Notes under the pieces: generated by a model
Told to the model about the DNA's origin: nothing
What the model saw: the letters and a program-made list of their open reading frames with translations, nothing else
Databases searched by the model: none
Source: Hydractinia symbiolongicarpus
Taxonomy: Eukaryota > Cnidaria > Hydrozoa > Anthoathecata > Hydractiniidae
Length of the DNA: 64,000 bases
Assembly (NCBI RefSeq): GCF_029227915.1
Contig: NC_079883.1
Coordinates: 5,766,001 to 5,830,000 of the forward strand
Direction: 5' to 3'
Made by a program: the position numbers and the translations under genes
Part shown: one piece after another, positions 37,640 through 47,750 of the stretch
Layout of the letters: each line of letters starts with the position of its first letter
Numbering within the stretch: position 1 is the first letter of the stretch

Positions 37640-39324
37640 TACCTATCGCTTCAGATTGTCAGTTTTGAGATTAACAGTAAACTTCTTGTTAAGTTCTTGG
37701 ACTTCTGTGGAAACACGACATGTTAAAGCGAATTACTTGAAATTGTATTGTATTATATATAGTATACCAAAATAATATAATAACAGGGTCTGTTACGAAA
37801 TTTAAAAGTTCATCAGTGGCTCTAAAGGCAATACATTTGTTCTCATGAAAAAAAATTTTTAACAAAAAGTGAACACAAAATTTGAATTTGTTTTTCCCAT
37901 TTTTTGTCGCACCGATTCTTTCACGATTGATCAACTTTCTTAGTCAAATTTTTTTAAAAAGCTTAAACTACAAATATAAAGTTAATAATATTAAAATCAA
38001 ACATTTTAACCTTGTTTACGCAAACCTAATGAGAATATAAGTCACTAATTATTTTTGTAACAGACCTATTTTTCAGATAAGTAGCAGAGCTGGCTTTGCA
38101 TTCAAGTTAAACTAAAAGAATTTCATTGTTTGAAGTTTAGATGTCTTTTGATTTTCCTTACTCCGGTCTTGGATTTTTCTACGAAATCACCCTGGTTCCT
38201 AAAGGTTTTGATATATCTCATATCAAAACGTTTTTTTTTATAGCAGCCACCAAAATTTTGGGGTCAACCCTTTAGTTGCTTAAGGAAGGGGATTTTTATG
38301 GCCATCAAGTTGTTTAGCCGTTGCTTAACATTTCTTCAACGACACAGTGCTGATATTGTGAGTTCCACCCTGACCCTTTTGATCGTGTTCGTCGCGAGCC
38401 GAACACACAATAAGTCTGTTTTCTGAAAAACATCAAAGTTTAAACAATAATTTACGCTTTTAAAAGAATACCAAATTTCTTGTTACGCTGGTTATTATTT
38501 TTATTTTTCCATTGTTCTAAACAACAATTCTATTGTTTTAAACCTGATATTTCCAGCCTAACATCCCCCTATAAAGCATATTGTTATAAGAAAACGTGTA
38601 TTTTGATATGGGAACATTGCTGAAGAAGTGGGGGGAAGTATCATGAAGGGATGTGTGGCCTCAAGGCTACGAAGCAATTTGTTTAACTTGGCATTTGCAG
38701 GAAGAGATTTTTAGCTAAAATTCGTAAAAGTTGGACTCTACGTAAAATTCAAAAAATTCCTTTTCACTTGAAAAGGTTTTGTGTAGTAATCGTTAACCAA
38801 GTCTTTGAACAGATTTAAAATCATGTGGGTTTCTATCGTTGTTGATATTTTATGACCACAAACTATTTAAAGAAACATGTATTATTTTGCGCAAGTTCAT
38901 TTCCACGAAAAACTATAAAAATGATTTAAAGTTTTGCCTTGAATTGTTTTAAAAAAAACTTATTGTGTGTCGAATGTACTTTTTTAAGTGCTGAAACTTT
39001 CACGACTACATTAGGAACATCAACTTTCGCGAAAGGTCCACAATTACAAGATTTTGCAAACAAAAACGTTTGCAATTAGATACTTTTCGAAAATTTTGCG
39101 AGCAATAAATTTCATGAATTTAGCCAAAATTCGCGAAAGTTTCTGTTCTAATGCATTGTCAGGATGGTCAATCCCAAGACAGAGCGACTACTGTTAGGCT
39201 ATTAAGGAGAAATTTTGCCATCATATAAGGAGATTTTACAACAACAACAATACAATATAACATTTTTAGTTCTGTAAATATGATATATACAAAAAAAAAC
39301 AATATAAAATAATTTTCTTTCACA
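37640..39324. other. Gap between receptor channel B and MED18
   Basis: A convergent 3'-to-3' interval. Holds AT-rich DNA, a hairpin near 38202-38228 (gttttgatat / atatcaaaac arms) and a run of ttcgcgaaa-type motifs at about 38995-39145 that recur elsewhere in the window. No supported exon. Confidence 0.45.
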
Positions 39325-40836
39325 CTACCTTTTTGGTTCAATCTTTTCTAACAATACGATCGGTTTTAAATGCTCCGCGAACGCTCTCATTTCGAGACAA
39401 AGCGAGTCTTGCTGAACAAGCGTGTTTAACGTTAGTTCAACTAAATACGAATCCGTCATCGGTAACATGTTACTGAAAACACCTTTCTCTGGTATTTTAT
39501 GCAAACGCGATACTGTAATTCGCATCGCGCCTTTTCGAAACAAAAAGCCACGCAAAATAGTTTCGTGATCGAATTGAAAACCAATTTGCTCGAGAAAGCT
39601 CGTTATACTATCGTTTGTGTCGACTTCGATACAATTCCTCATCGTTGCAGCACGGTTTTTATCGTTACCTTCTACCGCACCTATAACAACAAGAAGCGAA
39701 TTAGCTCTAATAAAAACCCTTTTTACAATTTTCCACTTCCTTGGCGCTCTTAAAAATACTTTAATCACAGCATTTTATATAAAATTTATGACGTCAAAAT
39801 AACTTCTCAACACGATTGCATCGTTTACTCAACAACAATAAACTTAAAAATTAGATTTTTGTGTCAGAAAGCAATTAGAAAACTATATTGCAGAAAACTA
39901 TGGTTACAGGGGAAATAACTTGGGTTATTGTAAAATACACATGTCATTTTCTTTCACGTCACAATTCTACTGAGAAAATAGGGTGAGGGTGTAACAAAAG
40001 AGGAGAGGTGGTTTTCTTGATTTTTTTTTAATGTGGCGAATGTAAAGAAATTTTCAATTAGGTTACCTTTCTCCGTTCACTTACTGAACATACCCTGAGA
40101 CAACTCTTTCTTTCTGAGTGATAAAAGCATTTGAGTTGCACTCTTTCATAAAAAAATGATTTTTCACATTTTGCACCAAACATCCTTTTAACAAAAAATT
40201 GTTAAAGGTTTACTTACCTAGGTATCGAACTTGGTGTGGGGCGTCTGTATGTGCAAGAGAACGGCGAACTCGAAATGAAACTGAACTCGAACTAGTGGTA
40301 GAACTCTAAACAAAAAATGTAAATCTTTGATGTATATACAACATATATACGTGTTATATTTATCACCAGTTTAATAAGCATAAACATACTTGCTAGCTTT
40401 ACAGCAAGCTTTTATTAATGCACATCTTTTTGAAGACCTCCTTCCAAAATGTTTTGGAAGACAAAGAACGAGTATATAGTAAGCTTCCACAATGTATTAC
40501 AAGTAATAGTCTCTTTTGAATTTTAGTTGTTGTTATATGCTGCACAAAAAATTGTCCAAAATGTTCACGCCAAACATACATAACCAAACAGCCCCGAAGA
40601 TACAAGTAGATAAACTTAAAAAAAAGAAGTAAAATATGCACATCAAGTGACATATTTCACAGTACTAAACTTACTTTTATAGTATAAACTGCTTCATGAT
40701 CCTCAAAGCAATTATCTGATACAGCTGCCTGCTCACATAATCCACGCAAGCGATGTAAAAGAAATTTCAGGTTACTTGCAGGAACACTTCCTGCTAATAC
40801 ATACTGAATTTGATTTTTATTTTGAGGCAAATTCAT
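39325..40836 (-). CDS. MED18: Mediator complex subunit 18
   Basis: Three exons in transcript order: 40836-40675, 40305-40218 and 39680-39325. Phases close to 201 residues; human MED18 has 208. Conserved blocks: LAGSVPASNLKFLLHRLRGLC near the N-terminus, DHEAVY, HQVRYLGAVEGNDKNRAATM across the exon 2/3 junction, RNCIEV, SFLEQIGFQFDHE, GFLFRKGAMRITV, SYLVELTL, and FAEHLKPIVLLEKIEPKR at the C-terminus. MED18 is a head-module subunit that pairs with MED20 in a beta-barrel heterodimer and helps couple activators to RNA polymerase II. Strong GTAAGT donors occur at both introns. It lies tail to tail with receptor channel B, with no evident functional link to it. Confidence 0.96.
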
Positions 40837-41618
40837 GATCTAAAGAAAATGGTCTTAAAAGTATAAGGTCAAAAATAGAGATTTGTGCACAGATTGCGCA
40901 GGCCTTACCTAAGATGACATTCATGCATGCCCATACAGCATTTTTGTGTTTATGTATGATAATTCTCATACCAAAGATTTCCATATACTACTGGTTAAAA
41001 TATATATACTTGATGACTTGGCCTAGATGTATAATGGTTGCTGCAAAAATGGGCATAAAATGTCACACTATAACGTCAGAAGGATTACCAAATTAGACAT
41101 AACTGTTTTGGCAACATCAAAGGAAAATGAAATCTCCACTTAGGCGGTCACAGAGGGATACAACTTTCGTATTATTATATAGATAGAGAGAGTTTTCCAT
41201 AAAAAAACAACACAACACAGGTATTATATGAAATATATATATGGCCACAGTTTTTGTAGTAATATTTCAAGGGATTTTCATTTTCTTTCAGATACATCAC
41301 TACATCACATATATTCTGAAAGTTAGCTAAATTAAATTTAGTGAGATTGAAAGATTAAAAAAGACAGACAAACTTTGTATTATATCTAAAGTATAAAAAC
41401 GAATTTTACGAAAAGAATGTTCTTAAATCCAAACAAATATTAATTGGATTTGGACAATAAAATTTTGTCACAGAAGGTAAGCTTTTATATTTATTCATCC
41501 TGATTATCATTAATACCAGCAATTTTTTTTCAGTATCTAACTTTTGATGTCATAATTCTGCATAATTGGTGTGATGAAGTAAGCCAGCTAGCGAGAGAGG
41601 TAACTGCCACGGAAATTA

Positions 41619-41979
41619 GAGGGTGCCGATAAGCCGCATACGCTGTAAAAAGTGCGGGTGTTTTCGGTCGAGTATTCAGCGTTTTCAACTATTTGCCCGA
41701 AAAAACCAGCATAGGCCCGAACAATGCCCGCAAAAGAGAAAAAAACAGACACTAATATGATTCAAAAAACTAAATTTAAATAAACTTACTATGTGGTAGC
41801 AAAGTTCTTAAAAGAACTGTTTTGATGGTTTTTGATAAAGGTTACTAAACTTTATTAACTCCTTTCTCTTCAAGCGCGCCTTCTTCCCAACTATCATCCG
41901 CATGGTTTGTTATAAGGAATTGCATTTCGGGAATGTTTCGGGCGGTTTCGGGGGACAACCACCGCTTATCAGCACCCTC
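41619..41979. mobile_element. PIF/Harbinger-like MITE with TTA target duplication
   Basis: About 361 bp. The ends are gagggtgccgataagc and, inverted, gcttatcagcaccctc, with one mismatch. The flanks carry the 3-bp direct repeat TTA at 41616-41618 and 41980-41982, the target preference of PIF/Harbinger transposons. No transposase frame, so the element is non-autonomous. Its interior contains repeated gcccgaa/ggcggtttcggg blocks. Confidence 0.75.
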
Positions 41980-42103
41980 TTACGGAAATGCCAGTGCCAA
42001 ATGCAAAATTGACCAAAACTCGCGAAAATTACTCTCCTGTAGCTACTGACAGTTTACAGGGCGGCGAAAAATGGTCTACAAACGATATCGAGTGCCGCTA
42101 TAC

Positions 42104-42743
42104 CAGTCAGGGATAACCGCAAATTAGGCTATCACGCCAAATTAGGCTAGTAGGTTATTTAGGAGATTTTTCATAGACTATTTAGGCGAGTATCTCCTAT
42201 TTAGGCGATTTGCTATCTTCTTTTATGATTATCTCGAAAACCACATCTGGTCGCGCCATCTTCTTTCGGAGCTTTGTTGCTCATAACATCATCTTCGTTC
42301 AAGCAAAATTTTTTATAGTTTGCTTAACTGGACTAAAAATTATACGTCAAAAGTCTTTGGATTGGCTAATTAGACAAGAAATAGTCTATTTAGGCTATGC
42401 GCCACCATGTTGAAAATATGCGCGCAGGAAATTTAGCCTTTTTTCAGAAGCAACCGTGGCCGTAAAACAAAGAAGCTGTAACACAGCACATGCGTTCTTA
42501 ATGAAAACAAACTAAACGCTATGTCTTCTGACAGCACAAATAATAAAGAAAAATATATTTGGACCATGAAAAGGGGGTTCTATAGAATGTTTTTAGCTAA
42601 TAAAATCATTGCGATTATGCAACAGAACAGCGATAGGCAGCAAAAACCATGTTGATAGCCTAATTAGGAGAGTTAAATCGCCTAAATAAGCTATCGTAGA
42701 CTAATTAGACTATTATAGCCTAATTTGCGGTTATCCCTGACTG
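42104..42743. mobile_element. MITE with CAGTCAGGGATAACCGC inverted ends
   Basis: About 640 bp. Terminal inverted repeats of 28 bp appear perfect, starting cagtcagggataaccgc and continuing into an aaattaggcta segment. The target-site duplication is TATAC at 42099-42103 and 42744-42748. Subterminal regions are built from repeated ctatttaggcga/cctaaata words on both sides. No transposase domain in the internal frame, so non-autonomous. The superfamily is not certain: the ends start CAGTCAGGG, but a 5-bp duplication does not match hAT (8 bp). Confidence 0.85.
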
Positions 42744-44229
42744 TATACTGTCTTGGCCCTGGGAACCAATTTGCTTGCTCTGATCTGAAAATCCAAAGAA
42801 AAATACGCCCGACAACCCGACCGACTCATTTTTGCGGGGTCTTCTCAGGACGCGAACACAACATATTTTTGATGGTGGCCTTACAACTAAAAAGTAAACA
42901 AATGAGACGTCACCCATGAATCCATCTATAGCTACTTTAATATGGTGCTACCCCTCTCTACACGTTCAAAACGCCTAACTGAAGGGGAGGGTATCATGTC
43001 CATGCAGGGTTACTAGTAAAAAGGAGAGAGATGGCAAGGAAAGTAAAACATGCATGCATGCGTAAATAGCTGGCTGGCTAGTCATACACACTTTTTAATC
43101 GTACCGTACTACAACAGAGCTCAAATAATTTTCAATTTAGCAATTTAGCTAGCTATACTATACAGCTAATCTGGGGTATGTTTTTCTACATTGAATACCT
43201 TTGTTCATCTTCGCCATGTTAAAATGACTTTATGTAAAGAATTCACAAATTTTATTAATACCAAGCTTTATCCAAGACCCTTCCCCCGCCTTGCATACCC
43301 CTCCACCCCTATCCTCGGTAACAGCATATGTAAACGTTAAAAATAAACTCGTTCTCAGCGCTTCTTAGGTTTTTTCATTTGGATGAAAACCTTCAGGTTT
43401 ATATCCCAATAAAACTTGTCAAAGTTTACTTGTCGTCGTTTACATCAGATATGGCACTTAGGATCTCAGGTGATTTTGTTAAATCCATACACGTGAAACA
43501 TGCTAATTGCTACTGACCACAGTCCAATAATTTTTTTAAGACTTTCGCGCACGACGTGGACTTTCAGGTGAATCATTTCTTGTGTGGGCGCGCTACTGGG
43601 AAAATTTAAACGCTTTCCACCTGACCTCGGCGTGCACAAAAGCCTTACGGTTTGCCCCCTGCAGAGTATTTACCATTTTACACTTTTGCCCGTTTGTGGA
43701 AAATGACAAAAAAAAACTGTCTTTGTGTTAGTCACTTTGTCCACATTGGTAGTTCACATGCACTCTGAAATATCAGTGACAGAAAAATGTATCTGCCACG
43801 TCCATTTTTAAAACAGAACTTTGAATTAATCCTGGAATTCAATATGATTAATTTTAATATAATTACATTTTTTTCTTTACGAACGGGCATACACGAACTT
43901 CAAATTAAAAAGTTCAGATTAATTTTTTTTCAATTTGTTTCATCTTTATTTTATTCTTCGAAATACTATTTAATAAAGATGAAAATCGTAATTATATGGT
44001 ATTTCGCTACACTACAAAAACGTTTCCAAAACAAATTAGTTGTATAAAAACACCGACACTTATTTACACAGACTTCTTAGGTAAACAACATTTTAATTAA
44101 CAAAATATTGGAATATAATAAAGATGATTAATAACAAGCAATATTTTGTTAACATTTTTCTATAAAATGTTTTGCAAATTACTTAACCAGCTGTTTCCTT
44201 AGCTTCACGAGAGCGACTGAAACGTACCC

Positions 44230-44237
44230 TATAAAAG
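44230..44237 (+). promoter_or_regulatory. TATA box of the antistasin-like gene
   Basis: TATAAAAG, about 73 bases before the start codon at 44303. Initiation some 30 bases downstream would leave a leader of roughly 40 bases, a typical arrangement for a highly expressed secretory gene. Confidence 0.7.
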
Positions 44238-44302
44238 ACTGCGCTAAACTTCGTACAATCCAACTACACTTGTAAGTTTGAAGAAGTAGCTACGAGGTCA
44301 AG

Positions 44303-46039
44303 ATGTACAAGTTTCTAGCTCTCGCAACGGTAAGATTTCCACATGTATTTTGTAGTTCCTATTAGATATGACGATACGACATAGTGTATCTTTATTTTAA
44401 AGATACACTATGTCGAAAGAAATACCCATAATAGCAACTTTTAACAACAATTTACAGATTACCAATTTACAGATTTTTACTATTATGACAAATACAGACA
44501 GGCGCAATATTTTAAGAAGCACTTTTGCCTCTTTTGTGGAATGTTAATGACATTGACTATTTTTTCACAGGTTTTGATGGTATGCACAGTTGCAAATGCC
44601 AAACCATCACGAATCGTTTTCCCAAGTAAGTATTGGCTCAATCTAAATTCTCAATTAACGAAGAAAACAACAACAACTGAAAAGCTTGTTTAAAGTATAA
44701 GACCAGCTAAGTTCAAAGGGTACGATACTTAAAGTACGTTTTGCTTCTCTTCGCTACTTCACGTTATGAAATAACATTCATTGTGGAGTAAGTCAGGGGA
44801 AGGACACAGGTTTTTGTATGCAGTTGTTATTGCCCTAAGAAAAATGATTCCCTGGAAGATTTTTTTTATATTTTAATTATTTTATCACTGTTCCGCCAAA
44901 AGTTTTTGCCAAAAAAAGCGCTAATAACCAAAAAGCAACGGAGATGAAATGTTCAACAAAGTATCTAAAAACCAAACGTGTGCCAGTGTAAATAATGTGA
45001 TTATAATTGAAAAAAATAGGATAAATAATACTTAATGAGGACAATTGAAGAATACAACTATTCCCGAATCGGATCACTAAGCGGTTTCTTAAAATATTTT
45101 AACATTCTTTTAGCTGACCCACCATGCTCCGGAGTAAACTGCAGAATGTATTGTCCATTTGGTTTTGAAACTGACTCAAATGGCTGCGAAATATGCAGGT
45201 GCCGAACAGGTTAGTAAGATCGGCTCAAAGTCGGCTCAATATTTTTATTACTAGACGTCTTCAAAATTTGTTAAAGTTTTTATATTTCTCGCAAAAGGTG
45301 AACCATCTGTCAAGAAACATCGTCTTGAATGAGCAAACACTCAAAAAACTTCAATGAAACCCGATTGTTTGTTCAGCTTATTGTCACCTTTCTAGAATTT
45401 TATAACATTTTCTCAATCTGGTCCCCAGGACCCCTTTTCGCTCCCAGAACGAGATTAATATTTTCCTTCAAATCCCATTACCTTATCGGGAAAAATGGAG
45501 ACTAAAAGAAGGTCGCTAAATATTTTTAGTTGACAAAAGTATTAGACACTGGTACAAATTTTATCAATCCTTACTGACTTAATTTTACCCATCTTCGTCC
45601 CCACGGCTCTTTTTCTCTTTCTGACATCTTGGATTTTCGCCGTCCGAGATTGTCAGAAAGAGAAAAAGAGCCCTGGGGACGAGATTGAATTATACCAACA
45701 TAATCACGTTTTTATTGATTAATTTTTGGAAGATTCTTTGTTCAAAGCAAGCACTGTTTGTTTACAAAAAGTTGTTAAAAATGGTTGGCTGGTAAAAAAA
45801 TTTTAGTTGGCAAAAGCTGATTGGTCAAACTGTGGTCACTGTTTACCAATGCTTTTTCTGATAAGAACATTCCTATTAATCGCAATTTTAATATGATACT
45901 AAAGTCAAGAAGTGTTAGAAAAATAATTAATATCATTTCTTCTGTTATAGAATGCCCACCAGTATGCAGAATATATTGTCCAAATGGAAACGTAAAAGAT
46001 GCATATGGCTGTGACACCTGTAAATGTAAACCATTTTAA
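44303..46039 (+). CDS. Two-domain antistasin-like secreted protease inhibitor
   Basis: Four exons: 44303-44329, 44571-44625, 45114-45209 and 45951-46039, encoding 88 residues. A signal peptide (MYKFLALATVLMVCTVANA) is followed by a short linker and two six-cysteine antistasin-like domains. The first is C-SGVN-C-RMY-C-PFGFETDSNG-C-EI-C-R-C; the second is C-PPV-C-RIY-C-PNGNVKDAYG-C-DT-C-K-C, ending KPF. Antistasin domains inhibit serine proteases of the trypsin/factor Xa class; in Hydra they are made by gland cells. Each domain occupies one exon, and the domain exons start in phase 1, allowing domain duplication by exon shuffling. The P1 residue is plausibly the Arg in the C-R-M-Y or C-R-I-Y segment, but this is inference. 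A perfect intronic hairpin and a foldback repeat lie in introns 1 and 3. Extracellular; digestive or epithelial defence roles are possible. Confidence 0.92.
44377..44415. repeat. Perfect 18-bp hairpin in antistasin intron 1
   Basis: The left arm cgacatagtgtatcttta and right arm taaagatacactatgtcg are exact reverse complements separated by ttt. At 48 bases into the intron, it would form a very stable stem in the transcript. The loop is too small for a typical miRNA precursor. Confidence 0.9.
45594..45683. repeat. Long foldback repeat in antistasin intron 3
   Basis: About 90 bp. The left half runs cgtccccacggctctttttc then tctttctgaca; the right half is its near reverse complement (tgtcagaaagagaaaaagag then ccctggggacgag). 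Arms are over 30 bp with few mismatches around a GC-rich loop (gccgtccga). Best-preserved member of the CTCGTCCCCAGGG family. Confidence 0.85.
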
Positions 46040-46047
46040 ATTTGTTC

Positions 46048-46053
46048 AATAAA
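46048..46053 (+). terminator. Polyadenylation signal of the antistasin-like gene
   Basis: AATAAA nine bases after the TAA stop at 46037-46039, giving a very short 3' UTR. Confidence 0.75.
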
Positions 46054-47352
46054 CAAGTCAGAAAATATTGCGGTTATTGTTATGCGTTACACTGTACGAA
46101 ATTTAGTATCAAAATTGCGCGCGTGACTACGAAGAGTTTTTAGCGTCGAATTTTCACTGTTCGGGAAATGTGACCTTGCCTAAAATTAATGCGTAAATTT
46201 CTGTTGTGCATAATCATATTTAATGATGTACATATATATTATTTCCGCCTCAAATCTGCTAACATTACACGTGTGGGTTGCTTGCTTAAATTAGTTAAAA
46301 TGAAGCATCGAATTTTTGAGACAAAATATTTGCCTCAAACCCTTAGCAACTTAGTTGCTTAGAAACTTTTACCACTAAGGCGTGTGATTTCCTTAAAAGT
46401 ATCTTTACATCTAGAGCCTAATTTCTTCTATTAAAAAGAATTCGATTGCCAAATTCGATTGCAAAATTCTTGATTTTTCAGAGGGATCTGTATGGCAAAC
46501 GTATAAATGACAAAAGTTCAAAAACACTTCGCTGAAGAAACTTAAAATAATGCAACTAATTATCATCGACGTAAGTCGCCTTCAAGTTTCAAACTCTGTA
46601 CATCTTCGTGCTCTTTTTCCAATTCAAATCCGCTATCGAAAAAAGGGAAATGTGAAAGAAATTACCACTTTTGGAACACGTATTTCAAGAACGGGTGCTG
46701 AATGACGCATGTAAGGTACACGTTTGTTTCAATGATTTGTGGAATGTCTAAGAAATCAGAATTCCTCATCTTTACTCAAATCGTTAAAACGTATCAACCC
46801 AATTCGTAACTGGGTTGGACACAAAAAGGAGCCACTGCACCTTCTCCCCGGCCTTTTAGAGCCGTGAAAAAGCTCCGTCGTAATAATACGTAGCTAGTCT
46901 GGCCAAAGTGGGAAAAACAAAAACAACATGTGATGGACAACATGCAGCCACTTATACACATTATGTTGATGCATCATTTCCAAACTGACTGGAAAATAAA
47001 TAATTTAAAAGGTAGATGCATTTGTTCCATAAATAATCTAATTGTTTTTATTTTGTTTACATGAACAACTGGGCATTCTTTGGTAAGCATTTTTTGTTAA
47101 CGAAAATAACTTAAAATAATCTTTATTTTCATATTTAAACGTTCTGTATTGTCAATACTTTCTGATAGGGCAAGAAAAATGGTCGCGGTTATTACTGATT
47201 GTAAAGCCTATTTGAACGAACATCAACAAACCAAATGATGTCCTGCTACGTTTGACTTTAAAGTTTACTTCTCTTTAACTATAAATGCTCCAAAAAGCAA
47301 CGATTTGACGATTCAGGTATTCCCATTCACATTGGCGCATCATGTTCTAAAC
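46054..47352. other. Convergent gap between antistasin-like gene and complexin
   Basis: No supported exon. Holds the 3' flank of complexin, with a minus-strand AATAAA at 47122-47127 about 225 bases past its stop, and otherwise unremarkable AT-rich DNA. Confidence 0.5.
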
Positions 47353-47724
47353 TTATTGAACGCAACAGGAATCTTTCTTTTTTGATTGCAAATTTTCAGT
47401 ATTTTCCGCAAATTTAGAGTCCGTTGCAGAAGTGTGGTGATATTGTCCATCATAATGTTTGCTACCTTTCAGTTTATATTTATCACGTATGTTACTTCGT
47501 AATTTCTCACGTTCTTCATTTTTCTTTCTGTGTTCTTCATCTCTTTCTTGTTTCGCTTTTTCTCTCTGCTCTTCCATTTCTTTGACAGAATCCTGTCTTT
47601 TCCTGTTCTCTTTTATTTCTTTCTCCTCTTCATTTTCCCCCAGTATACTTGTCATATTTTTCTTCACGTCTGCTTTTATAGAAGCCGCTTTGTTTTGAAC
47701 CATGACCTGCGTCATTTTCTCCAT
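47353..47724 (-). CDS. CPLX: Complexin with C-terminal CAAX box
   Basis: A single coding exon of 123 residues. The start codon sits in a near-ideal context (CCACCATGG); a strong acceptor (polypyrimidine then CAG) ends at 47751, so at least one leader exon lies upstream. The protein is highly charged and helical. An accessory-helix-like region (about 30-55, Glu/Lys-rich) is followed by the central SNARE-binding helix (about 55-86), with the family signature EREKLRSNIRDKYKLK; Arg and Tyr residues there contact the syntaxin/synaptobrevin groove in known complexins. The C-terminus is C-C-V-Q, a CAAX prenylation motif, as in complexins of invertebrates and vertebrate CPLX3/4. Complexins clamp and trigger SNARE-mediated fusion in regulated secretion. 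Target: synaptic or secretory vesicles, probably held on membranes by the lipid anchor. Confidence 0.93.
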   Translation of the reverse strand: MEKMTQVMVQNKAASIKADVKKNMTSILGENEEEKEIKENRKRQDSVKEMEEQREKAKQERDEEHRKKNEEREKLRSNIRDKYKLKGSKHYDGQYHHTSATDSKFAENTENLQSKKKDSCCVQ

Positions 47725-47750
47725 GGTGGATAAATGTATTTCAGTGTTAC
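47725..47750 (-). other. Complexin 5' UTR part of the coding exon
   Basis: Between the acceptor at 47751-47752 and the ATG lie 26 bases of leader. No in-frame ATG is upstream in this exon. The matching donor was not located. Confidence 0.6.

Larger units (their letters stand above)
40837..44229. other. Gap between MED18 and the antistasin-like gene
   Basis: The interval holds the MED18 promoter region, two MITE-like elements about 120 bp apart (listed separately), an AGCT-rich zone near 43.07-43.17 kb and a diverged stretch up to the antistasin TATA box. No supported exons; short frames at 42.21-42.41 and 43.79-44.05 kb lack domains, and the first lies inside a MITE. Confidence 0.45.

Noticed and set aside
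42210-42413. Transposase fragment inside the 640-bp MITE
   Set aside because: The 67-codon frame has no transposase motif and the element is too short to be autonomous.
44377-44415. microRNA precursor
   Set aside because: Stem of 18 bp with a 3-base loop is too short and too tightly closed for a standard pre-miRNA.
47459-47733. Plus-strand frames over complexin (Phe/Ser-rich)
   Set aside because: Antisense shadows of the Glu/Lys-rich complexin codons.
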